The notes under the pieces are model-generated. The model was given only the letters and a program-made list of their open reading frames with translations, did no database searches and was not told where the DNA came from. A DNA stretch of 64,000 nucleotides from Streptomyces roseifaciens (GTDB lineage Bacteria; Actinomycetota; Actinomycetes; Streptomycetales; Streptomycetaceae). The stretch's first letter is position 1. Each line of letters starts with the position of its first letter. Shown here piece after piece: positions 43,170 to 51,508 of the stretch. The stretch covers positions 2,542,001 to 2,606,000 of the forward strand of contig NZ_LNBE01000004.1 in the NCBI RefSeq assembly GCF_001445655.1, in the 5' to 3' direction. A program made the translations under genes and the position numbers.

Positions 43170-43775
43170 GTGTTCGACTTCGCCGTCTTCGGATCCCTCT
43201 TCCTCACCCTTTTCGTGATCATGGACCCGCCCGGGATCACCCCGATCTTCCTGGCGCTCACCTCGGGCCGCCCGGCCAAGGTCCAGCGCCGGATGGCCTG
43301 GCAGGCGGCCGCGGTCGCCTTCGGCGTGATCACCGTCTTCGGGCTCTGCGGCCAGCAGATCCTGGACTACCTGCACATCACCACCCCCGCCCTGATGATC
43401 GCGGGCGGCCTGCTCCTGCTGCTGATCGCGCTGGACCTGCTCACGGGCAAGTCGGAGGAGCCGACGCAGACCAAGGACGTCAACGTGGCGCTCGTGCCGC
43501 TCGGCATGCCGCTGCTGGCCGGCCCGGGCGCGATCGTCTCGGTGATCCTCGCGGTGCAGCACGCGGACTCCGCCGGCGCGCAGATCTCGGTGTGGGCGGC
43601 GATCGCCGCCATGCACGTCGTGCTGTGGCTGGTGATGCGCTACTCGCTGCTGATCATCCGGGTGATCAAGGACGGCGGCGTGGTGCTGGTGACGCGGCTC
43701 GCGGGCATGATGCTCTCGGCGCTCGCCGTCCAGCAGATCATCAACGGCATCACGCAGGTGATCGCGGCCAAGTGA
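43170..43775 (+). CDS. MarC family integral membrane protein
   Basis: A 201-aa protein with six hydrophobic segments and family signatures MDPPGITPIFLALT near the N-terminus and LGMPLLAGPGAIVSVI in the middle. Despite the name, MarC is not an established antibiotic resistance pump; the function is unknown. Start GTG 43170. The PHP gene ends 170 nt upstream, so the two may or may not share a transcript. A strong hairpin follows. Confidence 0.92.
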   Translation: MFDFAVFGSLFLTLFVIMDPPGITPIFLALTSGRPAKVQRRMAWQAAAVAFGVITVFGLCGQQILDYLHITTPALMIAGGLLLLLIALDLLTGKSEEPTQTKDVNVALVPLGMPLLAGPGAIVSVILAVQHADSAGAQISVWAAIAAMHVVLWLVMRYSLLIIRVIKDGGVVLVTRLAGMMLSALAVQQIINGITQVIAAK

Positions 43776-43795
43776 CGGCCTCCGCCGCACGGGCG

Positions 43796-43848
43796 GCGAA
43801 CGGCGACACCCCCGTACGGACAGTCCGTACGGGGGTGTCGCCGTTCGC
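43796..43848. terminator. 25-bp perfect hairpin, bidirectional terminator
   Basis: The arms 43796-43820 and 43824-43848 pair perfectly over 25 bp around a 3-nt loop. It lies 20 nt after the MarC stop and 27 nt before the stop of the small minus-strand gene, so it can serve both. Confidence 0.85.
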
Positions 43849-43875
43849 GAAGGAGCGTCGGCGCCGCTGCGCCCG

Positions 43876-44028
43876 CTACTGTGCCGCGGAGGTGGCTGGG
43901 CGGATGTAGATGCGCTGGCCGGTGGAAGCGGCCTGCTGCACGATCCGGTTGACGGAGGCGGCGTCCACGACGGTGCTGTCGACGGCCGAGCCGTCGACGT
44001 CGTCCAGGCGCATGATTTCGAAGCGCAA
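43876..44028 (-). CDS. Small 50-aa protein, unknown function
   Basis: A compact protein starting at TTG 44028 (MRFEIMRLDD), with GGGAG 6 nt upstream. It is acidic at first (DDVDGSAVDSTVVDAASV) and ends with a helix (NRIVQQAASTG) and a strand (QRIYIRP). I recall very similar short proteins in other streptomycetes, which supports it as real. An ATG at 44013 is an alternative start. The region upstream is strikingly AT-rich. No function known. Confidence 0.65.
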   Translation of the reverse strand: MRFEIMRLDDVDGSAVDSTVVDAASVNRIVQQAASTGQRIYIRPATSAAQ

Positions 44029-44106
44029 GGGCTTCTCCCTTCGTCTGATCCTCCTGAGGAGAACTGCATGGCTGACGGAGCACGCCGCGTCGGCGGGGCG
44101 CGTTCC

Positions 44107-44232
44107 GTACGGGTACAACGAGGTTACCCCTGAAAACATTCCCTACGCTAAGGAAATTTTTAACTTGACTAAGAGTTGTTAAATCCGTGCAACGGAACGT
44201 GTCCGTCGTGTAACCGAACGAGATGACATCCT
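44107..44232. promoter_or_regulatory. AT-rich divergent promoter region
   Basis: DNA between the 50-aa gene and the NYN gene is far richer in A and T than its surroundings, above all 44150-44187. It holds TTGACT at 44165-44170 and an inverted repeat, TTAAC at 44160-44164 against GTTAA at 44178-44182. This is probably the shared control region of the two divergent genes; exact elements cannot be assigned. Confidence 0.45.
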
Positions 44233-45150
44233 ATGGCTGACTCCCCCGAGCACCTGCACGCGATCGCCGCCGCCGTCGAGCGCACCAACGACCTCCTGAC
44301 GCGCGTGCTGGCCGAGGTCGCGACCACCCCGTCCACCCACGCGATCTTCGTCGACGCCGGCTACGTGTACGCCGCGGCGGGCCGCCTCGTCGCCGGCACC
44401 GAGGACCGCCGCTCCTTCGACCTCGACGCCGAAGGGCTGATCGAGGCCTTCATCGACCGGGCGCGCACGATCTTCCCCGACAGCCGGCTGCTGCGCGTCT
44501 ACTGGTACGACGGCGCCCGCCGCCGCATCCACACCACCGAGCAGCAGCGCATCGCCGAGCTCCCCGACGTCAAGGTCCGCCTCGGCAACCTCAACGCCAA
44601 CAACCAGCAGAAGGGCGTCGACTCCCTCATCCGCACCGACCTGGAATCGCTCGCCCGCCACCGGGCCATCAGCGACGCGGCCCTCATCGGCGGCGACGAG
44701 GACCTCGTCTCGGCCGTCGAGGCCGCCCAGGGCTACGGCGCCCGCGTCCACCTGTGGGGCATCGAGGCGACCGGCGGGCGCAACCAGGCCGAGCCGCTGC
44801 TGTGGGAGGTGGACAGCCAGCGCACCTTCGACCTCGACTTCTGCAAGCCGTACGTCACCCGGCGCCCCGTCGCCGAGCTCTTCGCGGACGCCGCCTCCGC
44901 GGGCTGGCCCGCACCCGGCCGCGACGACGTGCGCTTCGTCGGGGCCCAGGTCGCCGCCCAGTGGCTGGCCTCGCGCGGCCGCGACACCGTCGCCGAGCTG
45001 ATGCCCGGCCACCCGATCCTGCCCGGCGCCGTCGACCAGGAGCTGCTCGTCGAGGCCGAGGCGCTGCTCGGGCTCTCCCTGCGCGGGCACGCGGACCTGC
45101 GGCGGGCGCTCCGGGACGGGTTCTGGGACCACTTGCAGACGCAGTTCTGA
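44233..45150 (+). CDS. NYN domain protein (PIN-like nuclease fold)
   Basis: A 305-aa protein. The NYN/PIN-like domain (about residues 35-190) keeps its acidic pocket: FVDAGYVYAAA at the N-terminus, QQKGVDSLIRTDL in the middle and LIGGDEDLVSAVEAA near the end. The C-terminal 110 residues may form a winged-helix or OST-HTH-like unit (VAAQWLASRGRDTVAEL). Such proteins are putative RNases. Start ATG 44233; the region upstream is AT-rich and shared with the divergent 50-aa gene. Confidence 0.9.
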   Translation: MADSPEHLHAIAAAVERTNDLLTRVLAEVATTPSTHAIFVDAGYVYAAAGRLVAGTEDRRSFDLDAEGLIEAFIDRARTIFPDSRLLRVYWYDGARRRIHTTEQQRIAELPDVKVRLGNLNANNQQKGVDSLIRTDLESLARHRAISDAALIGGDEDLVSAVEAAQGYGARVHLWGIEATGGRNQAEPLLWEVDSQRTFDLDFCKPYVTRRPVAELFADAASAGWPAPGRDDVRFVGAQVAAQWLASRGRDTVAELMPGHPILPGAVDQELLVEAEALLGLSLRGHADLRRALRDGFWDHLQTQF

Positions 45151-45382
45151 CCACCTGCGCACGCAGTTCTGACCGCGCGGTTGCGGCGGCCCGGCCGCGC
45201 GGCCGTCCGCACAGGCGGCCGGGCCTCCCTCGGATAGGACGAACTCCGCGGTGAACGCGCGTGCCGGAAATGCATACGGGGAAGCCGAGTGGAACCCTGG
45301 CAGGGGGTCGTGGCCACCGGCCCGGCCACCCCTGACGGGGATCCCCGACCCGCAATCCGGAACAGAAACGAGGCGATCGGCC

Positions 45383-46177
45383 ATGTCGCTCACTGACCGT
45401 GCCGTGCCCGGGGCACCGTGCTGGGTGAGCCTGCTGACCGGCGACCTCGCCGCGTCGCAGGCCTTCTACGGTGCCGTCATGGGCTGGACCTTCCGCCGCG
45501 GCAGCCTCGGCGAGGACTTCTCCGTCGCACTCTCCGACGGCAGGCCCGTCGCCGGCATCAGCAACGTCGCCCGCCGCATGGGCGTCAACGTCAAGGTCCC
45601 CGTCTCCTGGACGTCCTACTTCGCCGTCGAGAACGCCGACGTGACCGCCTCGCGCATCCGTGAGCGCGGCGCCACCGTCGCCGTCGGCCCGCTCACCGTC
45701 GGGCCCGGCCGCGCCGCGCTGGCCGCCGACCCCGCGGGGGCCGTCTTCGGCTTCTGGGAGGGCAAGACCCTGCGCGAGTGGAGGATCGGCCGGCAGGGCG
45801 CCCCCGCCTGGCTGGAGCTGCGCACCCGCGACGCCTTCGCCTCCGCCATCTTCTACGGCGAGGTCTTCGAGTGGGCCACGGGACGTCCCGACCGCTGCGA
45901 GGTCCGCTACGAGGACGAACTCGTCATGGTGCGGTCCGGCGGCCACACCGTGGCCTGCCTGCGCGGCGGCGCCATCGAGGCCGCCCCCGACCCGCAGGTC
46001 CGGCCGCGCTGGCACGTCTACTTCTGCGTCGACGACGTCGAGAAGGCCGTCGAGTCCGCGCTCGCCGCCGGCGGCACGGTGGTCGCCGAGCCGGGGGAGT
46101 CGCAGGTGGGGCACGAGGCGACGCTGCGCGACCCCGACGGCGGGCTCTTCACGGTCACGACGGCCACGAGGAGCTGA
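45383..46177 (+). CDS. VOC family protein with two glyoxalase/dioxygenase-fold halves
   Basis: A 264-aa protein made of two VOC units (about residues 10-130 and 138-262). The first starts PCWVSLLTGDLAASQAFYGAVMGW and the second APAWLELRTRDAFASAIFYGEVFEWA, split here as PCWVSLLTGDLAA and APAWLELRTRDAFA. It ends in the usual GHEATLRDPDGGLFTVTT. The metal ligands of true glyoxalase I are not obvious, so a ligand-binding or resistance role is as likely as catalysis. Start ATG 45383. Confidence 0.88.
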   Translation: MSLTDRAVPGAPCWVSLLTGDLAASQAFYGAVMGWTFRRGSLGEDFSVALSDGRPVAGISNVARRMGVNVKVPVSWTSYFAVENADVTASRIRERGATVAVGPLTVGPGRAALAADPAGAVFGFWEGKTLREWRIGRQGAPAWLELRTRDAFASAIFYGEVFEWATGRPDRCEVRYEDELVMVRSGGHTVACLRGGAIEAAPDPQVRPRWHVYFCVDDVEKAVESALAAGGTVVAEPGESQVGHEATLRDPDGGLFTVTTATRS

Positions 46178-46210
46178 CCGCTCGCGGGCCGGCTGTTCAC
46201 GGGACCGGGC

Positions 46211-47071
46211 TCAGGACAGGTCCCAGAAGCGGACGAGCGCCTCCGCCGTCGGGCCGGGGCGCTCGGCGTTGGGGGAGTGCTCGGCGCCCTCCACGACCGT
46301 ACGGACCGCCGACAGCTCCTTCGCCATCGCGTCGATCGACGGCACCGGCCAGGCGTAGTCCACGGCGCCCGAGATCACGTGCTTGGGCAGCGGCACCGCC
46401 GCCAGCTCCGCCGTACGGTCCGGCTCGGCCGTCAACTGCCTGCCCGTCGCCATCAGTTGCTCGGGCGCCGTGCCCATCCAGCGGCGGCGCAGGAACGCGT
46501 CGAGCTCCGGCGGGACGGGCGCGGCCGGCGCGCTCTCCCCGTCCGCCCTGCGCATCTCCAGCCACACCGTGCCCATGTCGTACGCGCCCAGCGCCGCGAC
46601 CAGGAGCCGCGTGCGCTCCTGCTGCGCGGCGCAGATCGCGGCCGGGCCGCAGCTCATGATGGTCAGCGACCGGAACGGGGACGCGTCGTCCAGCACCGCT
46701 GCGCGCGAGATCAGCCCGCCGAGCGAGTGCCCCAGCAGGTGCACCCCGCCGCCGTCGCCGCCGAGGGCCTCCGCCTGGGCGAGGACGTCGCGCGCCAACT
46801 CGCCCAGCGCGTACGCCGCCTCGTCCCGCGGCCCCTCGGTCTCGTGCTGCCCGCGCCCGTCCACGGCGACGGCCCGGTACCCGGCCGCCGCGATCGGCTC
46901 CAGCAGCGCGATGAAGTCCTCCTTGCTGCCGGTGAACCCCGGCACGAGCAGCACGGTGCCGCGCGGCGGTGAGGAGGGCTGCGCATCGTGCACGGCGAAC
47001 TCCCCGCGGGAGGTGGACAGCCGGTGGGCGCGGGCGCACGGGGGCAACGTGAGGAAGGGGGGCCTGCTCAT
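46211..47071 (-). CDS. Alpha/beta hydrolase (serine hydrolase)
   Basis: A 286-aa hydrolase. It has an oxyanion-side motif VLLVPGFTGSKEDF, the nucleophile elbow LLGHSLGGLIS (Ser about residue 117), the acid in GAVDYAWPV and the histidine in EGAEHSPNAERP. No signal peptide is evident. Start ATG 47071. A similar esterase gene lies near the rhlE helicase in M. tuberculosis (lipV region, from memory). The substrate is unknown. Confidence 0.9.
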   Translation of the reverse strand: MSRPPFLTLPPCARAHRLSTSRGEFAVHDAQPSSPPRGTVLLVPGFTGSKEDFIALLEPIAAAGYRAVAVDGRGQHETEGPRDEAAYALGELARDVLAQAEALGGDGGGVHLLGHSLGGLISRAAVLDDASPFRSLTIMSCGPAAICAAQQERTRLLVAALGAYDMGTVWLEMRRADGESAPAAPVPPELDAFLRRRWMGTAPEQLMATGRQLTAEPDRTAELAAVPLPKHVISGAVDYAWPVPSIDAMAKELSAVRTVVEGAEHSPNAERPGPTAEALVRFWDLS

Positions 47072-47126
47072 GGGTCGAGGCTAACGCGGTGCGGTACGGG
47101 GGGTGCGCCCCGGGCGCTGCGGATGT

Positions 47127-47277
47127 CCGGCACCGCCGGGCTCCCCGGTGGCGGGTTGCGCGCCGCTGCGGCGGAGGGAACGGCCCCGCTCCCGCCCTTC
47201 CACCGTTTCCCGGGGGCGCAGCCCCATCCCCGGCGCGGGGCTGCTCAGCCCACCACCGGCGTATCCGGCGGTGCCGG
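47127..47277. repeat. Dispersed intergenic hairpin repeat, copy C
   Basis: CCGGCACCGCCGGG at 47127, GGTTGCGCGCCGCTGCGGCGG ending at 47174 (split: GGTTGCGCGCC + GCTGCGGCGG), and an inverted TCCGGCGGTGCCGG at 47264-47277. These are the same parts as in copies A and B, with the inverted arm moved downstream. The gap 47072-47351 between two minus-strand genes holds only this repeat and the terminator after it. Confidence 0.55.
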
Positions 47278-47295
47278 ACCGGCCGGTGGAACGGC

Positions 47296-47335
47296 GAAGG
47301 CCGGTCACCCCACTGCAGTGGGACGACCGGCCTTC
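47296..47335 (-). terminator. Hairpin after the DEAD-box helicase gene
   Basis: An 11-bp outer stem (47296-47306 with 47325-47335) continues into the inner palindrome CCACTGCAGTGG. It starts 17 nt past the helicase stop on the minus strand. Confidence 0.7.
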
Positions 47336-47351
47336 GTCAGTGGACCTGGCG

Positions 47352-49820
47352 TCAGGCGTCCACGTCGGCCTTGGCCTTGGGCGCAGCGGCCTTGCGCGTG
47401 CGCTTCGGCTTCTCCGCCGCCTCGGCCGGGGCCTCCGCGGCGTCCGCCTTGGGAGCGGCGGCCTTACGGGTGCGCTTGGGCTTCGCCTCGGCGTCCGCCA
47501 CGGGCTCGGCCACCGCGGCGGCGGCCTTCTTCGTGGTGCGGGTGCGCTTGGGCTTCGCCTCGGCGGCCTCGGCGGTGCCGACCGCGGCCTCGGCCTCGGC
47601 CTTCTTGGCCGCGGCGGTCTTGCGGGTCCGCTTGGGCTTCTCCGCGACCTCGGTCGCGGCCTCGGCCACCGGCTCCACCGCGGCCGCAGCCTTCTTGGTG
47701 GTGCGGGTGCGCTTCGGCTTGACCTCGGCCTCGGCCTCGACGGCCGGCTCCGCCACGGGGGCGACGGCGGCCTTCTTGGCGCGGGTGCGCTTGGGCTTGG
47801 CCTCGACGGTCTCCACGACCTCGGTCGCCTCGGCGGCGACCTCGGCGGGCGCGGCCTCGGCCTTCTTGGCGCGGGTGCGCTTCGGCTTGGCCTCGGCCGG
47901 AGCCTCGGTCACGGCCACGGCCTCGGCGACGACCTCCGCCACGGGGGCGGCGGCAGCCTTCTTGGCGCGGGTCCGGCGGGCCGGCTTGGCCTCGGCCTGC
48001 TCCTGGGCCTCCTGGGCCGGAACGACCGGCGCGGCCTCGACCGGGGCGGTCTCGACGGGCGCGGTCTCGACGGGAACCGTCTCCGCCGGCACGAGCGCGG
48101 CAGCGGCCTCCGGCTTCGCGGCGCGCGTACGGCGGCGGCGCGGCTGGGCCGGAACCTCCGCGGTGGGCGCCGCGACGGCGGTCTCGGCGGGAGCGGCGGC
48201 CTCGGTGGTCACCACGGTCTCCGTGGCGGCCGGCGTCACGGCTGCGGCCGGGCCCGAACCGCCGCGCGTACGACGGCGGCGACGCGGCTTCGACGGCGTG
48301 GCGGGCGCGCCCTCGGCCACCGGTGCGGCGGACGCGACCGGAGCGGACGCGGTCTCGGCGCCGAGCGCCGATCCACCGCGGGTGCGGCGGCGCTGACGCG
48401 GCGTACGCGTACGGGCGGGACGCTCCTCGGACTCCTGGCGCGGGCCGCGGTCGCGGTCACGGCCACGGTCACCGCCGCGGTCGCGGTCACCGCCACGGCC
48501 GCCGCGGGCACCACGGCCGCCGGTCTCGCCGAGGTCCTCGATCTCCTCCGCCGCGAGCCCGGCACGGGTCCGCTCGGAGCGCGGCAGTATGCCCTTCGTA
48601 CCGGCGGGGATGCCCAGCACCTCGTACAGGTGCGGGGAGGTGGAGTACGTCTCCTCCGGCTCGTCGAACGGCAGCTCGAGCGCCTTGTTGATGAGCTTCC
48701 AGCGCGGGATGTCGTCCCAGTCGACCAGGGTGACGGCCGTGCCCGACTTGCCCGCGCGGCCGGTGCGGCCGATGCGGTGCAGGTAGGTCTTCTCGTCCTC
48801 GGGGGACTGGTAGTTGATGACGTGGGTGACGTCGTCGACGTCGATGCCGCGGGCGGCGACGTCGGTGCAGACCAGGACGTCGACCTTGCCGTTGCGGAAG
48901 GCGCGCAGCGCCTGCTCGCGGGCGCCCTGGCCGAGGTCGCCGTGGACCGCGCCGGAGGCGAAGCCGCGGCGGACGAGCTGGTCGGCGATGTCCGCGGCGG
49001 TGCGCTTCGTGCGGCAGAAGATCATCGCGCGGTTGCGGCCCTCGGCCTGCAGGATGCGGGCGACCATCTCCGGCTTGTCCATGTTGTGGGCACGGAAGAT
49101 GTGCTGCGCGATGTTGGCGTGGGTCTGGCCCTCGTCGTCCGGCGAGGTGGCGCGGATGTGCGTGGGCTGGGACATGTAGCGCCGCGCCAGGGAGATGACC
49201 GCGCCCGGCATGGTGGCCGAGAAGAGCATGGTCTGGCGCTTGGCCGGGAGCATCGTGATGATGCGCTCGACGTCGGGCAGGAAGCCGAGGTCGAGCATCT
49301 CGTCGGCCTCGTCCAGGACGAGGGCCTTGACGTGCGCGAGGCTGAGCTTCTTCTGGCCGGCGAGGTCGAGCAGGCGGCCGGGGGTGCCGACGATGACGTC
49401 GACGCCCTTCTTGAGGGCCTCGACCTGCGGCTCGTAGGCACGGCCGCCGTAGATCGCCTGGACGCGCACGTTGCGCACCTTGCCGGCGGTCAGGAGGTCG
49501 TTGGTGACCTGCTGGCACAGCTCACGCGTGGGGACGACGACGAGCGCCTGCGGGGCGTCGGTCAGCTGCTCGGGGCGGGCCCGGCCGGCCTCGACGTCCG
49601 CGGGGACGACGACGCGCTCCAGGAGGGGCAGGCCGAAGCCCAGCGTCTTGCCGGTGCCGGTCTTGGCCTGGCCGATGACGTCGGAGCCCGAGAGGGCGAC
49701 CGGGAGCGTCATCTCCTGGATCGGAAAGGGGTGCACGATGCCGACGGCTTCGAGCGCTTCGGCAATCTCGGGGAGGATTCCCAGATCTCGGAAAGTCGAG
49801 GGGTTCGAAGGAGTGGACAG
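47352..49820 (-). CDS. DEAD-box RNA helicase with long basic repeat tail, probable CTG start
   Basis: An ATP-dependent RNA helicase of about 822 aa. The core (residues 1 to about 400) has the Q motif (STFRDLGILPEI...FPIQEMTLP), AKTGTGKT, VVPTRELCQQV, DEAD in VLDEADEML, SAT in LFSATMPG, and HRIGRTGRAG. The C-terminal half is an Arg/Gly patch (GGDRDRGGDRGRDRDRG) followed by about nine KPKRTR-(A/T/K)-rich repeats in Ala/Glu spacers, a likely RNA-binding tail. No ATG/GTG/TTG lies close to the conserved start. CTG 49820 has AGAGG 7 nt upstream; GTG 49955 is a weaker alternative. RhlE/CshA-like, often cold-linked. Confidence 0.9.
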   Translation of the reverse strand: MSTPSNPSTFRDLGILPEIAEALEAVGIVHPFPIQEMTLPVALSGSDVIGQAKTGTGKTLGFGLPLLERVVVPADVEAGRARPEQLTDAPQALVVVPTRELCQQVTNDLLTAGKVRNVRVQAIYGGRAYEPQVEALKKGVDVIVGTPGRLLDLAGQKKLSLAHVKALVLDEADEMLDLGFLPDVERIITMLPAKRQTMLFSATMPGAVISLARRYMSQPTHIRATSPDDEGQTHANIAQHIFRAHNMDKPEMVARILQAEGRNRAMIFCRTKRTAADIADQLVRRGFASGAVHGDLGQGAREQALRAFRNGKVDVLVCTDVAARGIDVDDVTHVINYQSPEDEKTYLHRIGRTGRAGKSGTAVTLVDWDDIPRWKLINKALELPFDEPEETYSTSPHLYEVLGIPAGTKGILPRSERTRAGLAAEEIEDLGETGGRGARGGRGGDRDRGGDRGRDRDRGPRQESEERPARTRTPRQRRRTRGGSALGAETASAPVASAAPVAEGAPATPSKPRRRRRTRGGSGPAAAVTPAATETVVTTEAAAPAETAVAAPTAEVPAQPRRRRTRAAKPEAAAALVPAETVPVETAPVETAPVEAAPVVPAQEAQEQAEAKPARRTRAKKAAAAPVAEVVAEAVAVTEAPAEAKPKRTRAKKAEAAPAEVAAEATEVVETVEAKPKRTRAKKAAVAPVAEPAVEAEAEVKPKRTRTTKKAAAAVEPVAEAATEVAEKPKRTRKTAAAKKAEAEAAVGTAEAAEAKPKRTRTTKKAAAAVAEPVADAEAKPKRTRKAAAPKADAAEAPAEAAEKPKRTRKAAAPKAKADVDA

Positions 49821-50250
49821 GATCTTGCCTCTTCTGTGAGACGCGGCGGCGCTGGGCGGCGAAGGGGGTCGTACAGGTCGTACGGACCGCGCCGGAGTAC
49901 TGTCCGGCCTGGGGACGCCGGATGGCGCGGGACCACTGCCTTCGCTCGAGCACACGTGCCGCGAGCGGATCCCTCCTGGTGCACACGTCTCGTGTGCGCC
50001 GCGCGGAGGGCGGTCGGTTTTGGAAGCCGATCGGGCCACCGACCGGGCATCCGCTGGAGGTCCAGGGGCTGGGGCGAGAAGACGCCCCCGGAAGACACAG
50101 CATGGGACTGCCTGCCGACACACTCGACAGGCGCATTACCACTGTACCCCGGAAAGGCGCATGTGTGTCCGGACAATCCTTCGGACAGATCCGGATGAAG
50201 TAGCTGACCTGGGCCTTCACCGGGTTGCGAAGCGGGCTATTGTGCGCTCC
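49821..50250. other. 430-nt region between helicase and ferritin-like genes
   Basis: No gene is supported. The helicase frame stays open upstream to 50123, without a good start. On the minus strand the hairpin GCACACG-AGA-CGTGTGC (49981-49997) could fold in a long helicase leader, as seen for cold-regulated helicase mRNAs. On the plus strand TATTGT at 50238-50243 lies 7 nt before ATG 50251, suggesting a leaderless ferritin-like mRNA. Confidence 0.4.
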
Positions 50251-50997
50251 ATGGAGACGTCCGACAACGCTGAGAACGCCAACGAGCCCGCCGAGGCGCT
50301 CACCGGGATCGCCGCCCAGGACTGGGCTCAGGCATCCGCCGACCCGCAGTACCGCGCGGCGGTCGTGGACCTGCTGGGCGCGCTCGCCTACGGCGAGCTG
50401 GCCGCCTTCGAGCGCCTCGCCGAGGACGCGAAGCTGGCCCCCACGCTGGACGACAAGGCAGAGCTGGCGAAGATGGCCGCGGCGGAGTTCGGCCACTTCC
50501 AGCGGCTGCGCGACCGGCTGGCCGCGATCGACGCGGAGCCGACCGGCGCCATGGAGCCCTTCGCGGCCGCCCTCGACGAGTTCCACCGCCAGACCGCGCC
50601 GTCCGACTGGCTGGAGGGCCTGGTCAAGGCCTATGTGGGCGACTCGATCGCCAGTGACTTCTACCGCGAGGTGGCGGCCCGGCTGGACTCCGACACCCGC
50701 GCCCTGGTGCTGACCGTGCTGGACGACACGGGGCATGCGACCTTCGCGGTCGAGAAGGTGCGCGCCGCGATCGAGGCCGAGCCGCGCGTGGGCGGCCGCC
50801 TCGCGCTGTGGGCGCGCCGGCTGATGGGCGAGGCGCTCTCGCAGGCGCAGCGCGTGGTCGCCGACCGCGACGCGCTCTCCACGATGCTGGTGGGCGGCGT
50901 GGCCGACGGCTTCGACCTCGCGGAGGTCGGGAAGATGTTCTCCCGGATCACCGAGGCGCACACCAAGCGCATGGCGGCGCTGGGCCTCGCGGCCTGA
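50251..50997 (+). CDS. Ferritin-like fold protein (MiaE-related)
   Basis: A 248-aa all-helical protein. Putative diiron ligands are in helix pairs: Glu in YGELAAFERL, ExxH in AAEFGHFQRL, and an acid plus His in VLDDTGHATFA. This pattern suits the ferritin-like family related to tRNA hydroxylase MiaE, but the last site is Asp-x-x-His rather than the usual Glu-x-x-His. The gene is next to a rhlE-type helicase, as in M. tuberculosis (Rv3210c/Rv3211). Start ATG 50251, probably leaderless. Function unknown. Confidence 0.85.
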   Translation: METSDNAENANEPAEALTGIAAQDWAQASADPQYRAAVVDLLGALAYGELAAFERLAEDAKLAPTLDDKAELAKMAAAEFGHFQRLRDRLAAIDAEPTGAMEPFAAALDEFHRQTAPSDWLEGLVKAYVGDSIASDFYREVAARLDSDTRALVLTVLDDTGHATFAVEKVRAAIEAEPRVGGRLALWARRLMGEALSQAQRVVADRDALSTMLVGGVADGFDLAEVGKMFSRITEAHTKRMAALGLAA

Positions 50998-51003
50998 CGC
51001 CCC

Positions 51004-51027
51004 CGGCCCGGGCTCCGGCCCGGGCCG
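51004..51027. terminator. Hairpin between convergent genes
   Basis: A 9-bp GC stem (51004-51012 with 51019-51027) with a 6-nt loop lies right after the ferritin-like stop and just before the stop of the opposite 92-aa gene. Confidence 0.55.
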
Positions 51028-51039
51028 CTCCGGCCCTCT

Positions 51040-51318
51040 TCAGGCCGTGGCTGATCGGCGGGCCCGGTCCCCCTGGCGCAGCAGCAGGGACAGCAGGGCC
51101 ACGGCCACTCCGAGTGACACCGCCAGCGTGGCCGGCGTGTGGCCCGGGCCGAGGACCGAGTGGGCGAGCAGGGCGCCGAAGAGCGCCGCGACGGGACCGG
51201 TGGCCAGCGTCAGGGTCCGGGAGCGGAACTGCCCGTACCGCTCGGGCAGCCAGCGCAGGGCGCCGTAGGAGACGGCGAGTCCGATGAGGACCGAGCCGAG
51301 CGCTTCCCACAAGATCAT
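51040..51318 (-). CDS. Small membrane protein, 92 aa
   Basis: An integral membrane protein with three hydrophobic segments (about residues 4-20, 38-57 and 63-80) and a basic C-terminus (RQGDRARRSATA). Start ATG 51318, two codons after a GTG, with GGAGGGAA upstream. I recognise no family. Its place next to the ferritin-like gene recalls a small membrane gene in the same place in M. tuberculosis (Rv3209), but I cannot confirm homology. Confidence 0.65.
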   Translation of the reverse strand: MILWEALGSVLIGLAVSYGALRWLPERYGQFRSRTLTLATGPVAALFGALLAHSVLGPGHTPATLAVSLGVAVALLSLLLRQGDRARRSATA

Positions 51319-51438
51319 GGTCACTTCCCTCCCGTGCCGGGGCGAGGAGCGGGTGCAAACCGGTCGAAGCCGTACTACCCCTCGGGGATGCGTGGCAACC
51401 CTCGTCCGGTCTGCACCGGGGTGTACCGGTAAAGACAA

Positions 51439-51476
51439 CGGCGGGGCCCCGGTGATTCCTCACCGGGGCCCCGCCG
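51439..51476 (-). terminator. 17-bp hairpin after the DUF3107 gene
   Basis: A perfect 17-bp stem (51439-51455 with 51460-51476) with a 4-nt loop starts 33 nt past the stop of DUF3107 on the minus strand. Confidence 0.8.
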
Positions 51477-51508
51477 TGCGAAGCCTCTGCAGCCTCCGAA
51501 GCGCGGGC

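Noticed and set aside
47103..50198. 1031-codon plus-strand frame
   Set aside because: Antisense of the helicase and its repeat tail; repeats in it mirror the KPKRTR repeats.
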